Assembly: GCA_034401795.1 (NCBI GenBank)
Contig: CM067372.1
Span: 17,263,924-17,327,923, forward strand
Origin: Chaetoderma sp. LZ-2023a
Lineage: Eukaryota > Mollusca > Caudofoveata > Chaetodermatida > Chaetodermatidae
Length of the DNA: 64,000 nt
Reading direction: 5' to 3'
Position 1 is the stretch's first letter. Each line of letters starts with the position of its first letter. The position numbers and the translations under genes were made by a program. This document shows positions 26,001-30,639 of this stretch, one piece after another. Below the pieces are notes generated by a model. That model was not told the origin of the DNA and did no database searches. It saw nothing but the letters and a program-made list of their open reading frames with translations.

Positions 26001-26632
26001 TGAAGGAGCTGGAGAAGCAGAGTCATGGTGATCAGAACCTGACAGTCATTAAGGTATTCACTAGTAAACAACATCTAATGTTCTATCAATCTGTCTGACA
26101 GGAGCAAGCCACCAGACAATAATTTCAATGAGCAATAACTCTGGACCTGCTGAATATTTTGAAAAAGATTTGACTGAATGTTGGTGGCTTAGCCACCAAC
26201 AACTTTCAGTCATTTTTTCCCCAAAATATTTTGTATATCCAGAGTTAAACTCTATGGAACATGTAGTCTGCAGAAATTCAGCAGACACAGTTAATTATGT
26301 GTTTTTATATGCACACGCACGCACCCACCCACGCACGCACACACGCACGGATGCATGGACACACACTCACAGATTGCACACATGCATGCATGCATGGACA
26401 CACACACACATTGGTCGAAACAAAGCCACTTTATAGACCTGATTATTATTATATTTTTTTTCTTGTCTTCTAGGATTCATCCAAAAAGTCTAGTACGTCC
26501 TCGCTCACATCATCCAAAGCATTCTTCACACAACTTCAACAGGAAGTGACATCACAGATCAGTAGAAAGAAATCAGAAGCTGGTTCAGGCGTGAAGAAAA
26601 ACCAGAAAACATCAAAGAATTTGAAATTGTAA
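1050..26632 (+). CDS. MPHOSPH10: U3 small nucleolar ribonucleoprotein MPP10 (ten exons, 5' incomplete)
   Basis: MPP10 is a nucleolar scaffold of the small-subunit processome. It works with IMP3 and IMP4 on the U3 snoRNA and is needed for early 18S rRNA processing. Ten exons join as 1050-2031, 9552-9673, 11374-11515, 12632-12773, 15900-15967, 21759-21899, 23308-23424, 24448-24555, 25823-26053 and 26474-26632. All have GT/AG borders and matching phases, and give 736 residues plus stop. Conserved family blocks occur in order: [120 protein letters not shown], then a basic KKRE-type tail. Human MPP10, from memory, is 681 residues. The longer length here comes mainly from the acidic region of the first exon. 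The start codon exon lies outside the window. Introns make up over 90% of the locus and hold most of the tandem arrays described below. Confidence 0.96.
2044..3030. repeat. 21-bp minisatellite, ~47 units, intron 1
   Basis: The unit is close to TAGCTATGCCCCGCCCATTTC, with variants in the CCCCGCC part (TGTGTCGCC, TGTCCCACC). It starts 13 bp after the splice donor at 2031. Because 21 is divisible by three, several frames stay open for up to ~250 codons, but these are not genes. The unit matches a segment of a dispersed element seen at 3335-3400 and 10560-10600, and a hairpin element follows at 3119. Confidence 0.95.
3119..3198. repeat. Hairpin element copy 1
   Basis: The arms CTGTTGAATATTTTGAAAC... 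and the inverted ...GTTTCAAAATACTCAACAG enclose a short centre containing GGCAGCAACAGCACCC. It follows directly after the 21-bp array and the linker GAATCCTGAATTCCC, an order seen in other copies of the family. Confidence 0.8.
3335..3515. repeat. Dispersed element with a hairpin half-arm (copy 2)
   Basis: Contains TAGCTATGCCCCGCTCATC, two AAGCTCCACCCA motifs and a linker, then the single arm GCTGTTGAATATGTTGAAAC and GGTGCTGTTGCTGCC. The inverted arm is missing. It shows the ancestral order (pre-array segment, linker, hairpin) that explains the 21-bp array. Confidence 0.7.
3557..3924. mobile_element. hAT-type MITE (368 bp)
   Basis: The ends are inverted copies, CAGGGATCGAAAT at the left and the complement of CAGGGTTAGAAAT at the right. 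Related GGGCAAC motifs (CCGGGGCAACCT / GGGTTGCCCTGC) lie inside each end. CAGGG...GAAAT ends are typical of hAT non-autonomous elements. A clean 8-bp target duplication is not seen (ACCTG is shared by both flanks). A run of 17 G lies inside at 3832-3848. Confidence 0.55.
3955..4045. repeat. Dispersed repeat shared with 10840-10950
   Basis: The segment ATCATATGATTGATGGAT with nearby CATTGATTATGAC(A)TCA recurs, rearranged, at 10840-10950. It lies downstream of a hairpin-family copy in both places, so it may belong to a larger element. The rest of 4046-4529 shows nothing recognisable. Confidence 0.4.
4530..6620. repeat. 57-bp minisatellite, ~37 units, intron 1
   Basis: The unit contains GTGCGCACAGTACC, TTGATGTGTAGAGCTGTCTC and CTGGGTATGTCCTAGCATAG. 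Some units carry CCCAGATGTGTGGCC in place of the second motif. CpG positions vary as CG, TG and CA. Since 57 is a multiple of three, frames stay open on both strands (longest 318 codons, 19-residue repeat [19 protein letters not shown]). These are rejected as genes because no start, splice or conserved protein context exists. Confidence 0.96.
6621..7639. other. Intron 1 sequence with one stray 57-bp unit
   Basis: At 6906-6960 a single diverged unit of the 57-bp array (ATAGAAGTGCCCACAGTACC) stands about 290 bp outside the array. The rest is AT-rich intronic sequence in which I recognise nothing. Confidence 0.5.
7640..8990. repeat. Interspersed repeat with ~165-bp tandem units
   Basis: Units around 8046, 8228, 8391 and 8540 share 'ACC.(G/C)TTGGC.GATTT.AACCTAATTTGGCTGGA' and 'TTGTATACAGAATTTT'. 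They are flanked on both sides by related sequence (GGGATGTAACCTGCATAACA at 7755, GGGATGTGATCTGCATAACA at 8892). This suggests one repeat inserted into, or internally duplicated within, another. No coding capacity. Confidence 0.55.
9012..9410. repeat. CACCCCGCC-type repeat, short copy
   Basis: Starts with ACACCCCGCCAAAATAATTG and then GGTGGGGTATTATGTGATGG, a short hairpin. It continues with units holding GATAACTC.GCTACC, TTGAAACTTCATAGG and GGCGGCCATCTTGAAAATTG. It is the same family as 53466-54885, with about three units. It ends some 140 bp before the exon at 9552. Confidence 0.65.
9552..9673 (+). CDS. MPHOSPH10: MPHOSPH10 exon
   Basis: The acceptor is a T-rich tract ending TTTCAG. It opens in phase 0 with [18 protein letters not shown], matching the family's NLKY.DFFDP block, and continues to [13 protein letters not shown]. 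It ends inside an Arg codon at CG|GTATGA. A 52-bp array starts about 35 bp after the donor. Confidence 0.92.
9708..10190. repeat. 52-bp minisatellite, ~9 units, intron 2
   Basis: The unit includes GATGGCAGGATGTAGAGCGT, AGAAAGGTGTGCTG and GGTAATATCTGGCACAAT. It starts ~35 bp after the donor CG|GTATGATATG. The GGTAATAT part of each unit resembles that donor. Open frames on the reverse strand are repeat artefacts. Confidence 0.95.
10278..10462. repeat. (GT)n-rich simple repeat
   Basis: Runs of GTGTGTGTG broken by CATG and CGTG steps. The Cys/Val-rich open frame over it is a simple-repeat artefact. Confidence 0.9.
10560..10756. repeat. Dispersed element ending in hairpin copy 3
   Basis: Holds TAGCCATGCCCCACTAAGC and CTCCACCCACAC, a linker with TGAACTCCCTGA, and then arms CTGTTGAATATTTAGAAAC / GTTTCAAAATATTCAACAG (10670-10756). 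The paired centre is GGGCGCTGTTATGG...ACAGCGCCC. This is the most complete view of the family's order. Confidence 0.75.
10757..11373. other. Intron 2 remainder
   Basis: Contains the dispersed segment shared with 3955-4045 (10840-10950). The rest shows nothing recognisable until the acceptor TTTGACAG at 11366-11373. The open frame running into the next exon is ordinary read-through of intron sequence. Confidence 0.4.
11374..11515 (+). CDS. MPHOSPH10: MPHOSPH10 exon
   Basis: The acceptor TTTGACAG precedes the single base that completes the split Arg codon. The exon encodes [18 protein letters not shown] and ends with TFEKRQAK, equivalent to SSFEKRQEK of vertebrate MPP10. The donor is AAG|GTGATT, phase 0. 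Confidence 0.92.
11780..12028. repeat. ~125-bp tandem duplication, intron 3
   Basis: Two adjacent copies share ACCAAAAC.TATA.GATG, CAGGGATTCCTGGCTTGTAA (GGGATTCCTGGCTTGTAAG in both) and GGAAATAATTGTT. They have diverged by roughly 15%. No coding capacity. Confidence 0.75.
12040..12535. repeat. ~19-bp minisatellite (ATGACATCAC type), intron 3
   Basis: About 24 irregular units close to GAGAGATTATGACATCACT, decaying towards the acceptor at 12631. It shares the ATGACATCAC core with the unrelated satellite at 34509-40705. Confidence 0.92.
12632..12773 (+). CDS. MPHOSPH10: MPHOSPH10 exon
   Basis: The acceptor is TTCTTTACAG. The exon encodes [20 protein letters not shown] and then a conserved [15 protein letters not shown] block. 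It ends in phase 1 at CTTC|GTGAGT. The first unit of the downstream 40-bp array overlaps this donor. Confidence 0.94.
12761..13770. repeat. 40-bp minisatellite, ~24 units, overlapping a splice donor
   Basis: The unit is TAGACTTCTTGATTGAAC plus AATTATTCTATTGTTATC and TCAC. The first, most diverged unit reads CGACTTCGTGAGTGAAC and ends in CTCAC. It contains the last bases of the exon ending at 12773 and its GTGAGT donor. In later units GTGAGT has become TTGATT, so the decoys are mostly dead. Confidence 0.9.
13785..15858. repeat. CCATCTTGGAT repeat family, ~290-bp units, intron 4
   Basis: Repeated blocks read GCCGATCGGCCAATTTGGCC-like, then GGCCATCTTGGATTTTGGC, AAACCGCTTG, 'ATCATCTAGGGCAAGAGCTGAA', and GGCCATCTTGGATGACCTAG with TTTTCG. 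At least three full units occur. The tail TAGTTGAAATGCCTATGCTC is shared with the copy at 18664-20308. The head is missing here. A foldback element (15166-15464) is inserted in it. Confidence 0.65.
15166..15464. mobile_element. Foldback element (~299-bp palindrome)
   Basis: The whole segment is close to its own complement: the left end GAAATAAAATTGTTCAAATT pairs with the right end (complement GAAAATAAAATTGTTTAAAT), and the inner arms AATATAATTTTTTAAAGTTG pair with CAACTTAAAAAATATTATAC. The centre is near 15315. It looks like a MITE-type foldback. No target duplication was identified. Confidence 0.65.
15900..15967 (+). CDS. MPHOSPH10: MPHOSPH10 exon
   Basis: A short exon after the acceptor TATTCTACAG. 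It completes a split Pro codon and encodes [19 protein letters not shown] followed by KDK, matching the family's APVITEETT..LEDIIKQRI block. The donor is AAG|GTCTGT in phase 0, a weaker match to consensus than its neighbours. Confidence 0.93.
15985..18663. repeat. 37-bp minisatellite, ~72 units, intron 5
   Basis: The unit is close to CTGGTCTATCTGATGATC, CTGGTACTGTAGTGTTATT. Variants (GACCACTGTATTGTTATTCT; TTGGTACTG) form higher-order blocks. It starts right after the donor AAG|GTCTGTATGAATC, to which the unit is similar. It is interrupted at 18663 by an interspersed element, and a remnant unit reappears at 20309-20335. Confidence 0.96.
19650..19750. repeat. Hairpin element copy 4
   Basis: GTATTTGATTGAAAGTTGTTG then a perfect inner palindrome TTGCTGCCTTAGGCAGCAA, a second GAAAGTTGTTGCTGCC, and the inverted outer arm GGTCAAATTATTTTC. 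The centre appears duplicated. Confidence 0.6.
19962..20053. repeat. Hairpin element copy 5
   Basis: The arms CTGATAAATACTTTGAAAAC / GTTTTCAAAATATTCAACA enclose a long stem GAAAGTTGTTGGTGGC / GCCGCCAACAACTTTC. The flanks (AGAGCTTTTGAAAATTGAAA) resemble those of copy 7. Confidence 0.8.
20309..20462. repeat. Remnant of the 37-bp array and spacer
   Basis: TTCTGGTCTATCTGATGATC is one intact piece of the array that ends at 18663. It shows the array once ran through this point. The remaining ~120 bp are unrecognised. Confidence 0.75.
20463..21758 (+). repeat. Decoy 3' splice-site array, ~32 units of 37-41 bp
   Basis: Each unit reads GCCTGGGATAATGTG, TTAATGTTTCTCTGTGTG, TTCTAG, that is a pyrimidine-rich tract, an AG acceptor and the first ~15 bases of the next exon (GCGTGGGATGATGTG). 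The true exon start at 21759 is simply the last unit. The penultimate unit (around 21717-21735) reads GTGTGGGATGATGTG, closer to the exon than upstream units. Translated from a decoy acceptor in the correct phase, a unit gives [12 protein letters not shown] and then a stop. Confidence 0.95.
21759..21899 (+). CDS. MPHOSPH10: MPHOSPH10 exon preceded by a decoy-acceptor array
   Basis: Encodes [20 protein letters not shown] through [11 protein letters not shown], phase 0 at both ends, strongly matching the vertebrate AWDDVVRK...EIYEQEYIK block. The acceptor GTTCTAG|GCGTGG is the last member of a tandem array whose units repeat the acceptor and the first exon bases. The donor GCG|GTTAGT lies inside the target-site duplication of a hAT-like element. 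Confidence 0.94.
21897..21904 (+). promoter_or_regulatory. Splice donor inside a target-site duplication (left copy)
   Basis: GCGGTTAG is the left 8-bp duplication of the hAT-like element at 21905-23160. It is also the exon end and donor GCG|GTTAG. The same eight bases stand at 23161-23168. Confidence 0.8.
21905..23160. mobile_element. hAT-like element (1256 bp) filling intron 6
   Basis: The ends are TACCCTTGCACGATTAT (left) and, as complement, TAGGATTGTACAATTAT (right). They match the hAT pattern TAG.G.TG.AC.ATTAT and are rich in ATAATCG motifs. An exact 8-bp duplication GCGGTTAG flanks it. No transposase is seen (longest open frame about 83 codons, unrecognised), so it is non-autonomous. 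Without it the intron would be about 144 bp (23164-23307). Confidence 0.85.
23161..23307 (+). other. Ancestral intron 6 with the second donor copy
   Basis: GCG|GTTAGTGAGT at 23161 is the original donor context, now separated from its exon by the transposon. The rest runs to the acceptor GTTTGCAG at 23307. Confidence 0.7.
23308..23424 (+). CDS. MPHOSPH10: MPHOSPH10 exon
   Basis: The acceptor is GTTTGCAG. The exon encodes [20 protein letters not shown] and [13 protein letters not shown], both matching MPP10. The donor is CCA|GTGAGT, phase 0. Confidence 0.94.
23685..23845. repeat. 54-bp tandem repeat, three units, intron 7
   Basis: The unit holds AGGCATTTGTTTCATTCACT, GTATGCATGGCACATGATGC and ATGTATTGATATGA. 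Copies are almost identical. 54 is a multiple of three, so frames stay open on both strands ([18 protein letters not shown]), an artefact. Confidence 0.93.
23846..24447. other. Intron 7 remainder with an interspersed-repeat piece
   Basis: 24090-24215 (CACCTCCGTCCATCCATTTG, then TTTGAAACAATTTCGC) resembles the start of the long 'Fermi-like' CCGTCCG interspersed repeats. The rest is not recognised. Confidence 0.35.
24448..24555 (+). CDS. MPHOSPH10: MPHOSPH10 exon
   Basis: The acceptor is TGTTATACAG. It encodes 36 residues: [20 protein letters not shown] and then [16 protein letters not shown], matching the family's PEIKVVSNLPAITMEEVAPV block. The donor is GAG|GTAGAG, phase 0. Confidence 0.94.
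24943..25022. repeat. Hairpin element copy 6
   Basis: Left arm TCTAAAAGTAATTTGATTGG, short centre GAAGCATAAGGAAGCAATGG, right arm CCAGTCAAATTAATTTC and AAAATATTCAACAG. Confidence 0.7.
25110..25675. repeat. 40-bp minisatellite, ~14 units, intron 8
   Basis: The unit is TGCCAAGCGTGGCCGGCATG followed by TTCCCTTTAGTGGTCTATTC. Copies are about 95% alike, so this is a young array. CpG variants (GCGTGG / CCATGG, GGCCGGC / GGCCAAC) are present. Confidence 0.95.
25823..26053 (+). CDS. MPHOSPH10: MPHOSPH10 exon (basic region)
   Basis: The acceptor is TTCTATAG. It encodes 77 residues including [20 protein letters not shown] and further Lys/Arg clusters, as in the C-terminal basic part of MPP10 (probably nucleolar targeting and RNA contact; inference from composition). 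The donor is AAG|GTATTC, phase 0. Confidence 0.94.
26137..26248. repeat. Hairpin element copy 7
   Basis: Extended arms: AACTCTGGAC...CTGAATATTTTGA pair with CAAAATATTTTG...TCCAGAGTT. The centre stem is TGTTGGTGGCT / AGCCACCAACA. It lies in the 420-bp intron 9. Confidence 0.75.
26310..26415. repeat. CACACGCA / ATGCATGC simple repeat
   Basis: Short runs of CACGCACG, CACACACA and a GCATGCATGCATG tract. Confidence 0.8.
26474..26632 (+). CDS. MPHOSPH10: MPHOSPH10 last exon
   Basis: The acceptor is TTGTCTTCTAG. It encodes 52 residues including [20 protein letters not shown] and ends in TSKNLKL followed by TAA at 26630-26632. Human MPP10 ends in the closely similar VHKLKL. The 3' UTR beyond it is split by a transposon starting about 70 bp downstream. 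Confidence 0.94.
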   Translation, partial: DSSKKSSTSSLTSSKAFFTQLQQEVTSQISRKKSEAGSGVKKNQKTSKNLKL

Positions 26633-26702
26633 AAAGAAACTATGATAAATTCAAATATATACTACAAAAAGTTATTTGTTTAAAATTTTTATAGAATGGA
26701 AC

Positions 26703-27690
26703 TAGTCCACTTTATGGGCTGCCGTTAATGGCGCGCGAAGTCACGCAAAATAACACGACAAGCGAGATTTGCTGAGATTTTAACTTGCTAGGAATTCCGT
26801 AATGACGGAATTCTTTTTATTGCACATGATTGGTTAACATCTGTGACACGTTAATGATGTCATAACGACGTTTTTTTACGTATAAATATAAAACGTTGTT
26901 TTAGATTCAATGGACAACGTCATAATTGTTGTTTATTTTTATAAGTAACAGTAAAAAAATAAAAATGTAAAAATCATTAAAATTTAATTTCCTGGTTAAT
27001 TATTAAATAATTATTACATGATTTTGAAGGTTTATGTGAAAAATGTACATGGTTTGTAACTAAACGAAGACATAAGTATTAAAGACAATTTTGTATGGCG
27101 TTGTAGTCGAAGAAAGAAAGGACAATGTCATCATAAATTAAGCATTAGGCATAAATCATGGTTTGCTAAATCCCATCTGTCATTAAAGCAAATAAGCAAA
27201 CTGGTATATTGCTGGACAAAACATTGGTGATCATATTACTGGTGCTTACATCAATAAAATTGAGTCAACGTGGCACAGCTTGAAACAATCATTGACAAGA
27301 ACTGGAACAAGAAAAACAATGTATGTGGGATATTTTCAAGAAAATACTTTAAAAACTATGAAGAGAATTTCTTGACAAGTATATAACGTGAAGTCCTGAA
27401 CTTAATATCACTAAGAGTACAGAATCCATAATATTACATGATCATAGTGATTTCAATTAAGCTAACATATAACGTGGAAGTCCTGAACTTAATATCACTA
27501 AGAGTACAGAATACATAATATTACATGATCATAGTGATTTCAATTAAGGTAACATATAATTAGGGAAAAAAATTCCACAAAAAAACCCTTTAAATTTCTG
27601 GCGAATCCCTTAGGAACGATTAAAATCTCATTCATCACGTTATTTTGCGTGATATTGGCCGCCATTATCAGCGGCCCATAAAGTGGACTC
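26703..27690. mobile_element. Inverted-repeat DNA transposon in the 3' UTR (~0.99 kb)
   Basis: The ends are inverted: AGTCCACTTTATGGGCTGC at the left and, as complement, AGTCCACTTTATGGGCCGC at the right. Similarity runs inward for ~70 bp through TCACGCAAAATAAC and GAGATTT. A perfect hairpin GAATTCCGT/ACGGAATTC lies at 26792-26813, and a ~75-bp direct repeat at 27385-27550 (GTCCTGAACTTAATATCACT). Non-coding. The flanks share only CT, so the superfamily is uncertain. Confidence 0.8.
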
Positions 27691-27695
27691 TATCC

Positions 27696-27701
27696 AATAA
27701 A
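27696..27701 (+). promoter_or_regulatory. Candidate polyadenylation signal of MPHOSPH10
   Basis: AATAAA six bases beyond the inverted-repeat transposon. Without the transposon it would lie about 75 bp after the stop codon, a normal distance. AATAAA also occurs inside the transposon (around 26950 and 27250), so the site in use is not certain. Confidence 0.45.
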
Positions 27702-27767
27702 AATCCTTTCTGTATATTCAGAATTAAGTTTAATGATTATGTTATATGCAGACATCTTAGTTTAGAG

Positions 27768-27802
27768 TACATTATGACATCACAATACATTATGACATCA
27801 GA
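27768..27802. repeat. Left remnant of the TGACATCAC satellite
   Basis: Two units (ACATTATGACATCACAAT, ACATTATGACATCAGA) match the satellite that continues at 34509. The DIRS element lies between them, so it inserted into the satellite. Confidence 0.85.
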
Positions 27803-27980
27803 ATTCTACTTCGAATAATACTTACCAGATGTACTATTATGATAATGTCTATTATCTAGTCTAGCTCAAAATAAACAATTAAAACTCCGCACTCTCCTGG
27901 TCCTGCCCATACTGTGTCCGGGAATTACCATAGCCGCAGGTACCGAGTCAACTCCCAATCAGTCAGATTCGTCTATTTTG
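27803..27980 (+). repeat. DIRS left inverted terminal repeat
   Basis: From ATTCTACTTCGAATAATAC through AGTCAGATTCGTC. It is the inverse of 34308-34470 with only a few differences. Confidence 0.9.
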
Positions 27981-28259
27981 CGACTTGAGAAAGTCACGTT
28001 TTGTCAAAGCTCTTAAAAATTTTCAATTTTAACTGATTTAAGCGTTGTTGGAGTGCGTTACTGTTGGCATCATAGAAGACAAAGGGAAATCATCACAGGG
28101 GCAGGTTGTATCAATCTAGAATTTATACATTCGTGCCATAATGACTGTTTGAAATTTCCTTAAATTGGCACATTCTAAAATGGTAGCCATTGTTGGAGTC
28201 GCCCGGTACCCGTTAGCTTATTATTGTTAATCCGGGTACTCGGTTCTTTCTCTCTGCGA

Positions 28260-28330
28260 CTTGGTTCTTTCTAAGATGGATGCGCTGTTAGCCAAGATGG
28301 CGGCGCCCATGATGTTTATTCCGCTTGGCT
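28260..28330 (+). promoter_or_regulatory. YY1-like site in the DIRS leader
   Basis: CCAAGATGGCGGCGCCCATG matches the YY1 consensus CAAGATGGCGGC. It is kept in the second DIRS copy near 46315. A role as internal promoter is inferred by analogy with LINE-1, whose 5' UTR starts with a YY1 site. Confidence 0.4.
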
Positions 28331-28590
28331 TCGCGTGTCTATGCACTCTATTTATGCCGATTTTTAGCTCTCGTTTCATTGTCGAGGGTGTTTGTAGCGA
28401 TCAGCAGTTATTTCCTGGTCGTTTTAACGTTTGTTAACGTCTAGGTTGTGTTTTTTTTAAATTTCACTCAAAAAAGTTTCAAATATTTCCTGCCTGAGGC
28501 TTGATTATCATTAATTGAGAGAAAGTTAATGTTTTCCTAGTAATTCAATTTTACTATCAGGTCTATTGTGCGTATTGGTCGTCATCAGTC

Positions 28591-30513
28591 ATGTGCAGCG
28601 TTTTAATTCTTCTTTGTGTTCGCAGAAAGCCAAGAACCAGGACACTATGTCAGAAGTGCAACAGGTTCATGAAGCGCAAATACTCTGGTCATCACTGTGT
28701 AGCTTGCGCGAAGTGTAAAGTGGGAAGCCCATGTGATGTGTGCGCCAAGTGGTCATCAGAGATGGTGGCAGAATTTGATCGGGATCGATGTGCGCGCTTG
28801 GAGAGGATCGCGAGGGACAAGGCGGCCAAGCTGGATCAGGCGTCGTTGAGAGGACTGGAAGGTCGTCTGAATACTTGTATGGATTCAGCACTGGGCGTAT
28901 GGGCGGCCCAGTTCAAGGCAATGTTTGACTCATTGCAGTCCACGGTCCCGTCGATGCAGGCTGGTGCAGGGCAACCTTTAGGTGGTCCGGCTAGTTCTGC
29001 CCCTTCTCTGTCCTTGGCTCAAGAGCCGACGGTGGAGGAGGAAGATCTTCTCATGGAAGATTCCGGCATGCCGGATATTTCGATGACAGCAATGCCCAGT
29101 ACTTCCCAGGTGTCTCCCTCGGGATTTGTACGGGTTTGCCAGGCGGATGGTGATGTCGACGTTCCGTCGGGCATTTTCCATCCAGGGTTTGTGCAACCCG
29201 TGGTGTCGGTGGAGCCGTGTTTTGCGGTTCCTACCGGCATCCCGGCGGCGTTAGGCGTGGCTCCTATCGGATTGCCGTCGCCTGCCGTAGGCAAAGCGGT
29301 CGTGGTCCCGCCTCCCGTGTTGGAGCCGATGGACTGCGGGGAATCCGTGTCTGGCGATTCGCTGGACACCGGTGCCGCTGGTGGTCGGGCTATGGATGCG
29401 CCCTATGTTGGTAGAGGTGCGTCCCGTAGCTCACAGCATGGATCGTCGGTGGCCTTCTCATCCAAGGCAGAGAGGGAAGATGAGAACGGTAGTTCTTTAA
29501 TGGACGAATCCGTTTTCTGCACCGAAGCTGAATGGGTGCAGGTCCTTGGCTGGATGTCCGACCGTCTCGGGTTGGCATCTGAGCTTGGATCTCAGCGTGA
29601 TCCGGCTATGGAACGGATGTCAGAGCGAGCGGCTAGCGCTCTGTCAAGTGGCTCTTCTGCCATGCCGACACTCCCGTTGGACACGCAGACTTCCGACATG
29701 CTGGAAGTTGCGGCATACCGTCTGGTTCAGCCGGAGTATGCACTGCCCAAAGCCCCCAAGGGGGTGAGGAGTAGGGTCCATTTTCCGGAGCAGGCCTACC
29801 ATCAGTATGCCCGGGTTCCACGGCTTTCCGTCGGGGAGCGAGAGGCGCTGAACAGGCCGTTGGCTGGGAAGTCTAAGGGGCGTTCTCGTCCTTTGGTTTC
29901 CCAGACCAATAAAGATCCGGTTAATGAGCTTACGCTCATTGAGGATGCGGCGAGGGCAGCCATGGCTGCGCTCTCGCATGGATGTACCCTCCTGCAGGGA
30001 ATGCTTTCCTGCGCGGAGGAGGGTGGGCAGGTGCCAGAGGCTGTTCCCGGAGTTATTCGGGACACCATGCGCCTGTCTCAAGATTGCCTGGCCAGGGTGA
30101 TCACCAGGACATTGGCAGAGCGACGGAGAATGGTTCTTGATAGCGTAGAACCAGGACCAGAGATGAGGGCTGCGTTGTCGTCTGCGCCTTTCATCGGTCC
30201 AGGCTTGTTTGGCGGCTCGGCACGACAAGCTCTCTCCAAGGTCGCGTCAATGGTTGCAGAGCAGGAGGTAGTCGGGAAGTCGTGGAAGTCGACAAAGAGG
30301 ACACAGCCACAGCAGTCCTACAGGCAACATCGCCAGGAGCAGCAGAGACAGCGTCCAAGATCACCCTTCCGTCCTTCAGGTCGTGATGCCCATGAAGATG
30401 ACAGGAAGGATGGTGGTTCGGGCCGTGGCGGTTACCGTAAGGATAATCGTGGCGGCGGTTCCGGACCGTCATATTCGAAGAAGCCGCTGGGCGGCCGTGG
30501 GGGTCGGTCCTGA
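28591..30513 (+). CDS. DIRS gag-like protein (640 codons)
   Basis: A single open frame. It has a Cys/His cluster at residues ~19-53 (CQKC, HHCVACAKC, CDVC) as in the N-terminal part of DIRS gag proteins, a Pro/Ser-rich middle, a conserved block around ALNRPLAGKSKG, and a Gly/Arg-rich tail. It presumably coats the element RNA (inference from position and composition). The first in-frame ATG is taken as start. An acceptor-like TGTTCGCAG just after it leaves open a spliced leader. Confidence 0.75.
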   Translation: MCSVLILLCVRRKPRTRTLCQKCNRFMKRKYSGHHCVACAKCKVGSPCDVCAKWSSEMVAEFDRDRCARLERIARDKAAKLDQASLRGLEGRLNTCMDSALGVWAAQFKAMFDSLQSTVPSMQAGAGQPLGGPASSAPSLSLAQEPTVEEEDLLMEDSGMPDISMTAMPSTSQVSPSGFVRVCQADGDVDVPSGIFHPGFVQPVVSVEPCFAVPTGIPAALGVAPIGLPSPAVGKAVVVPPPVLEPMDCGESVSGDSLDTGAAGGRAMDAPYVGRGASRSSQHGSSVAFSSKAEREDENGSSLMDESVFCTEAEWVQVLGWMSDRLGLASELGSQRDPAMERMSERAASALSSGSSAMPTLPLDTQTSDMLEVAAYRLVQPEYALPKAPKGVRSRVHFPEQAYHQYARVPRLSVGEREALNRPLAGKSKGRSRPLVSQTNKDPVNELTLIEDAARAAMAALSHGCTLLQGMLSCAEEGGQVPEAVPGVIRDTMRLSQDCLARVITRTLAERRRMVLDSVEPGPEMRAALSSAPFIGPGLFGGSARQALSKVASMVAEQEVVGKSWKSTKRTQPQQSYRQHRQEQQRQRPRSPFRPSGRDAHEDDRKDGGSGRGGYRKDNRGGGSGPSYSKKPLGGRGGRS

Positions 30514-30639
30514 CGGGTTTCCGGCGGGACCAGTTCCGGTGACGTCAGGAACGAAGGGAGTCGAGAATCTTCACCCAAGCGATTTAGCGTCTTCACGTGC
30601 AATCTTGACCGCCAGCTGTGTGCAGATTCCTTCCGTCGG

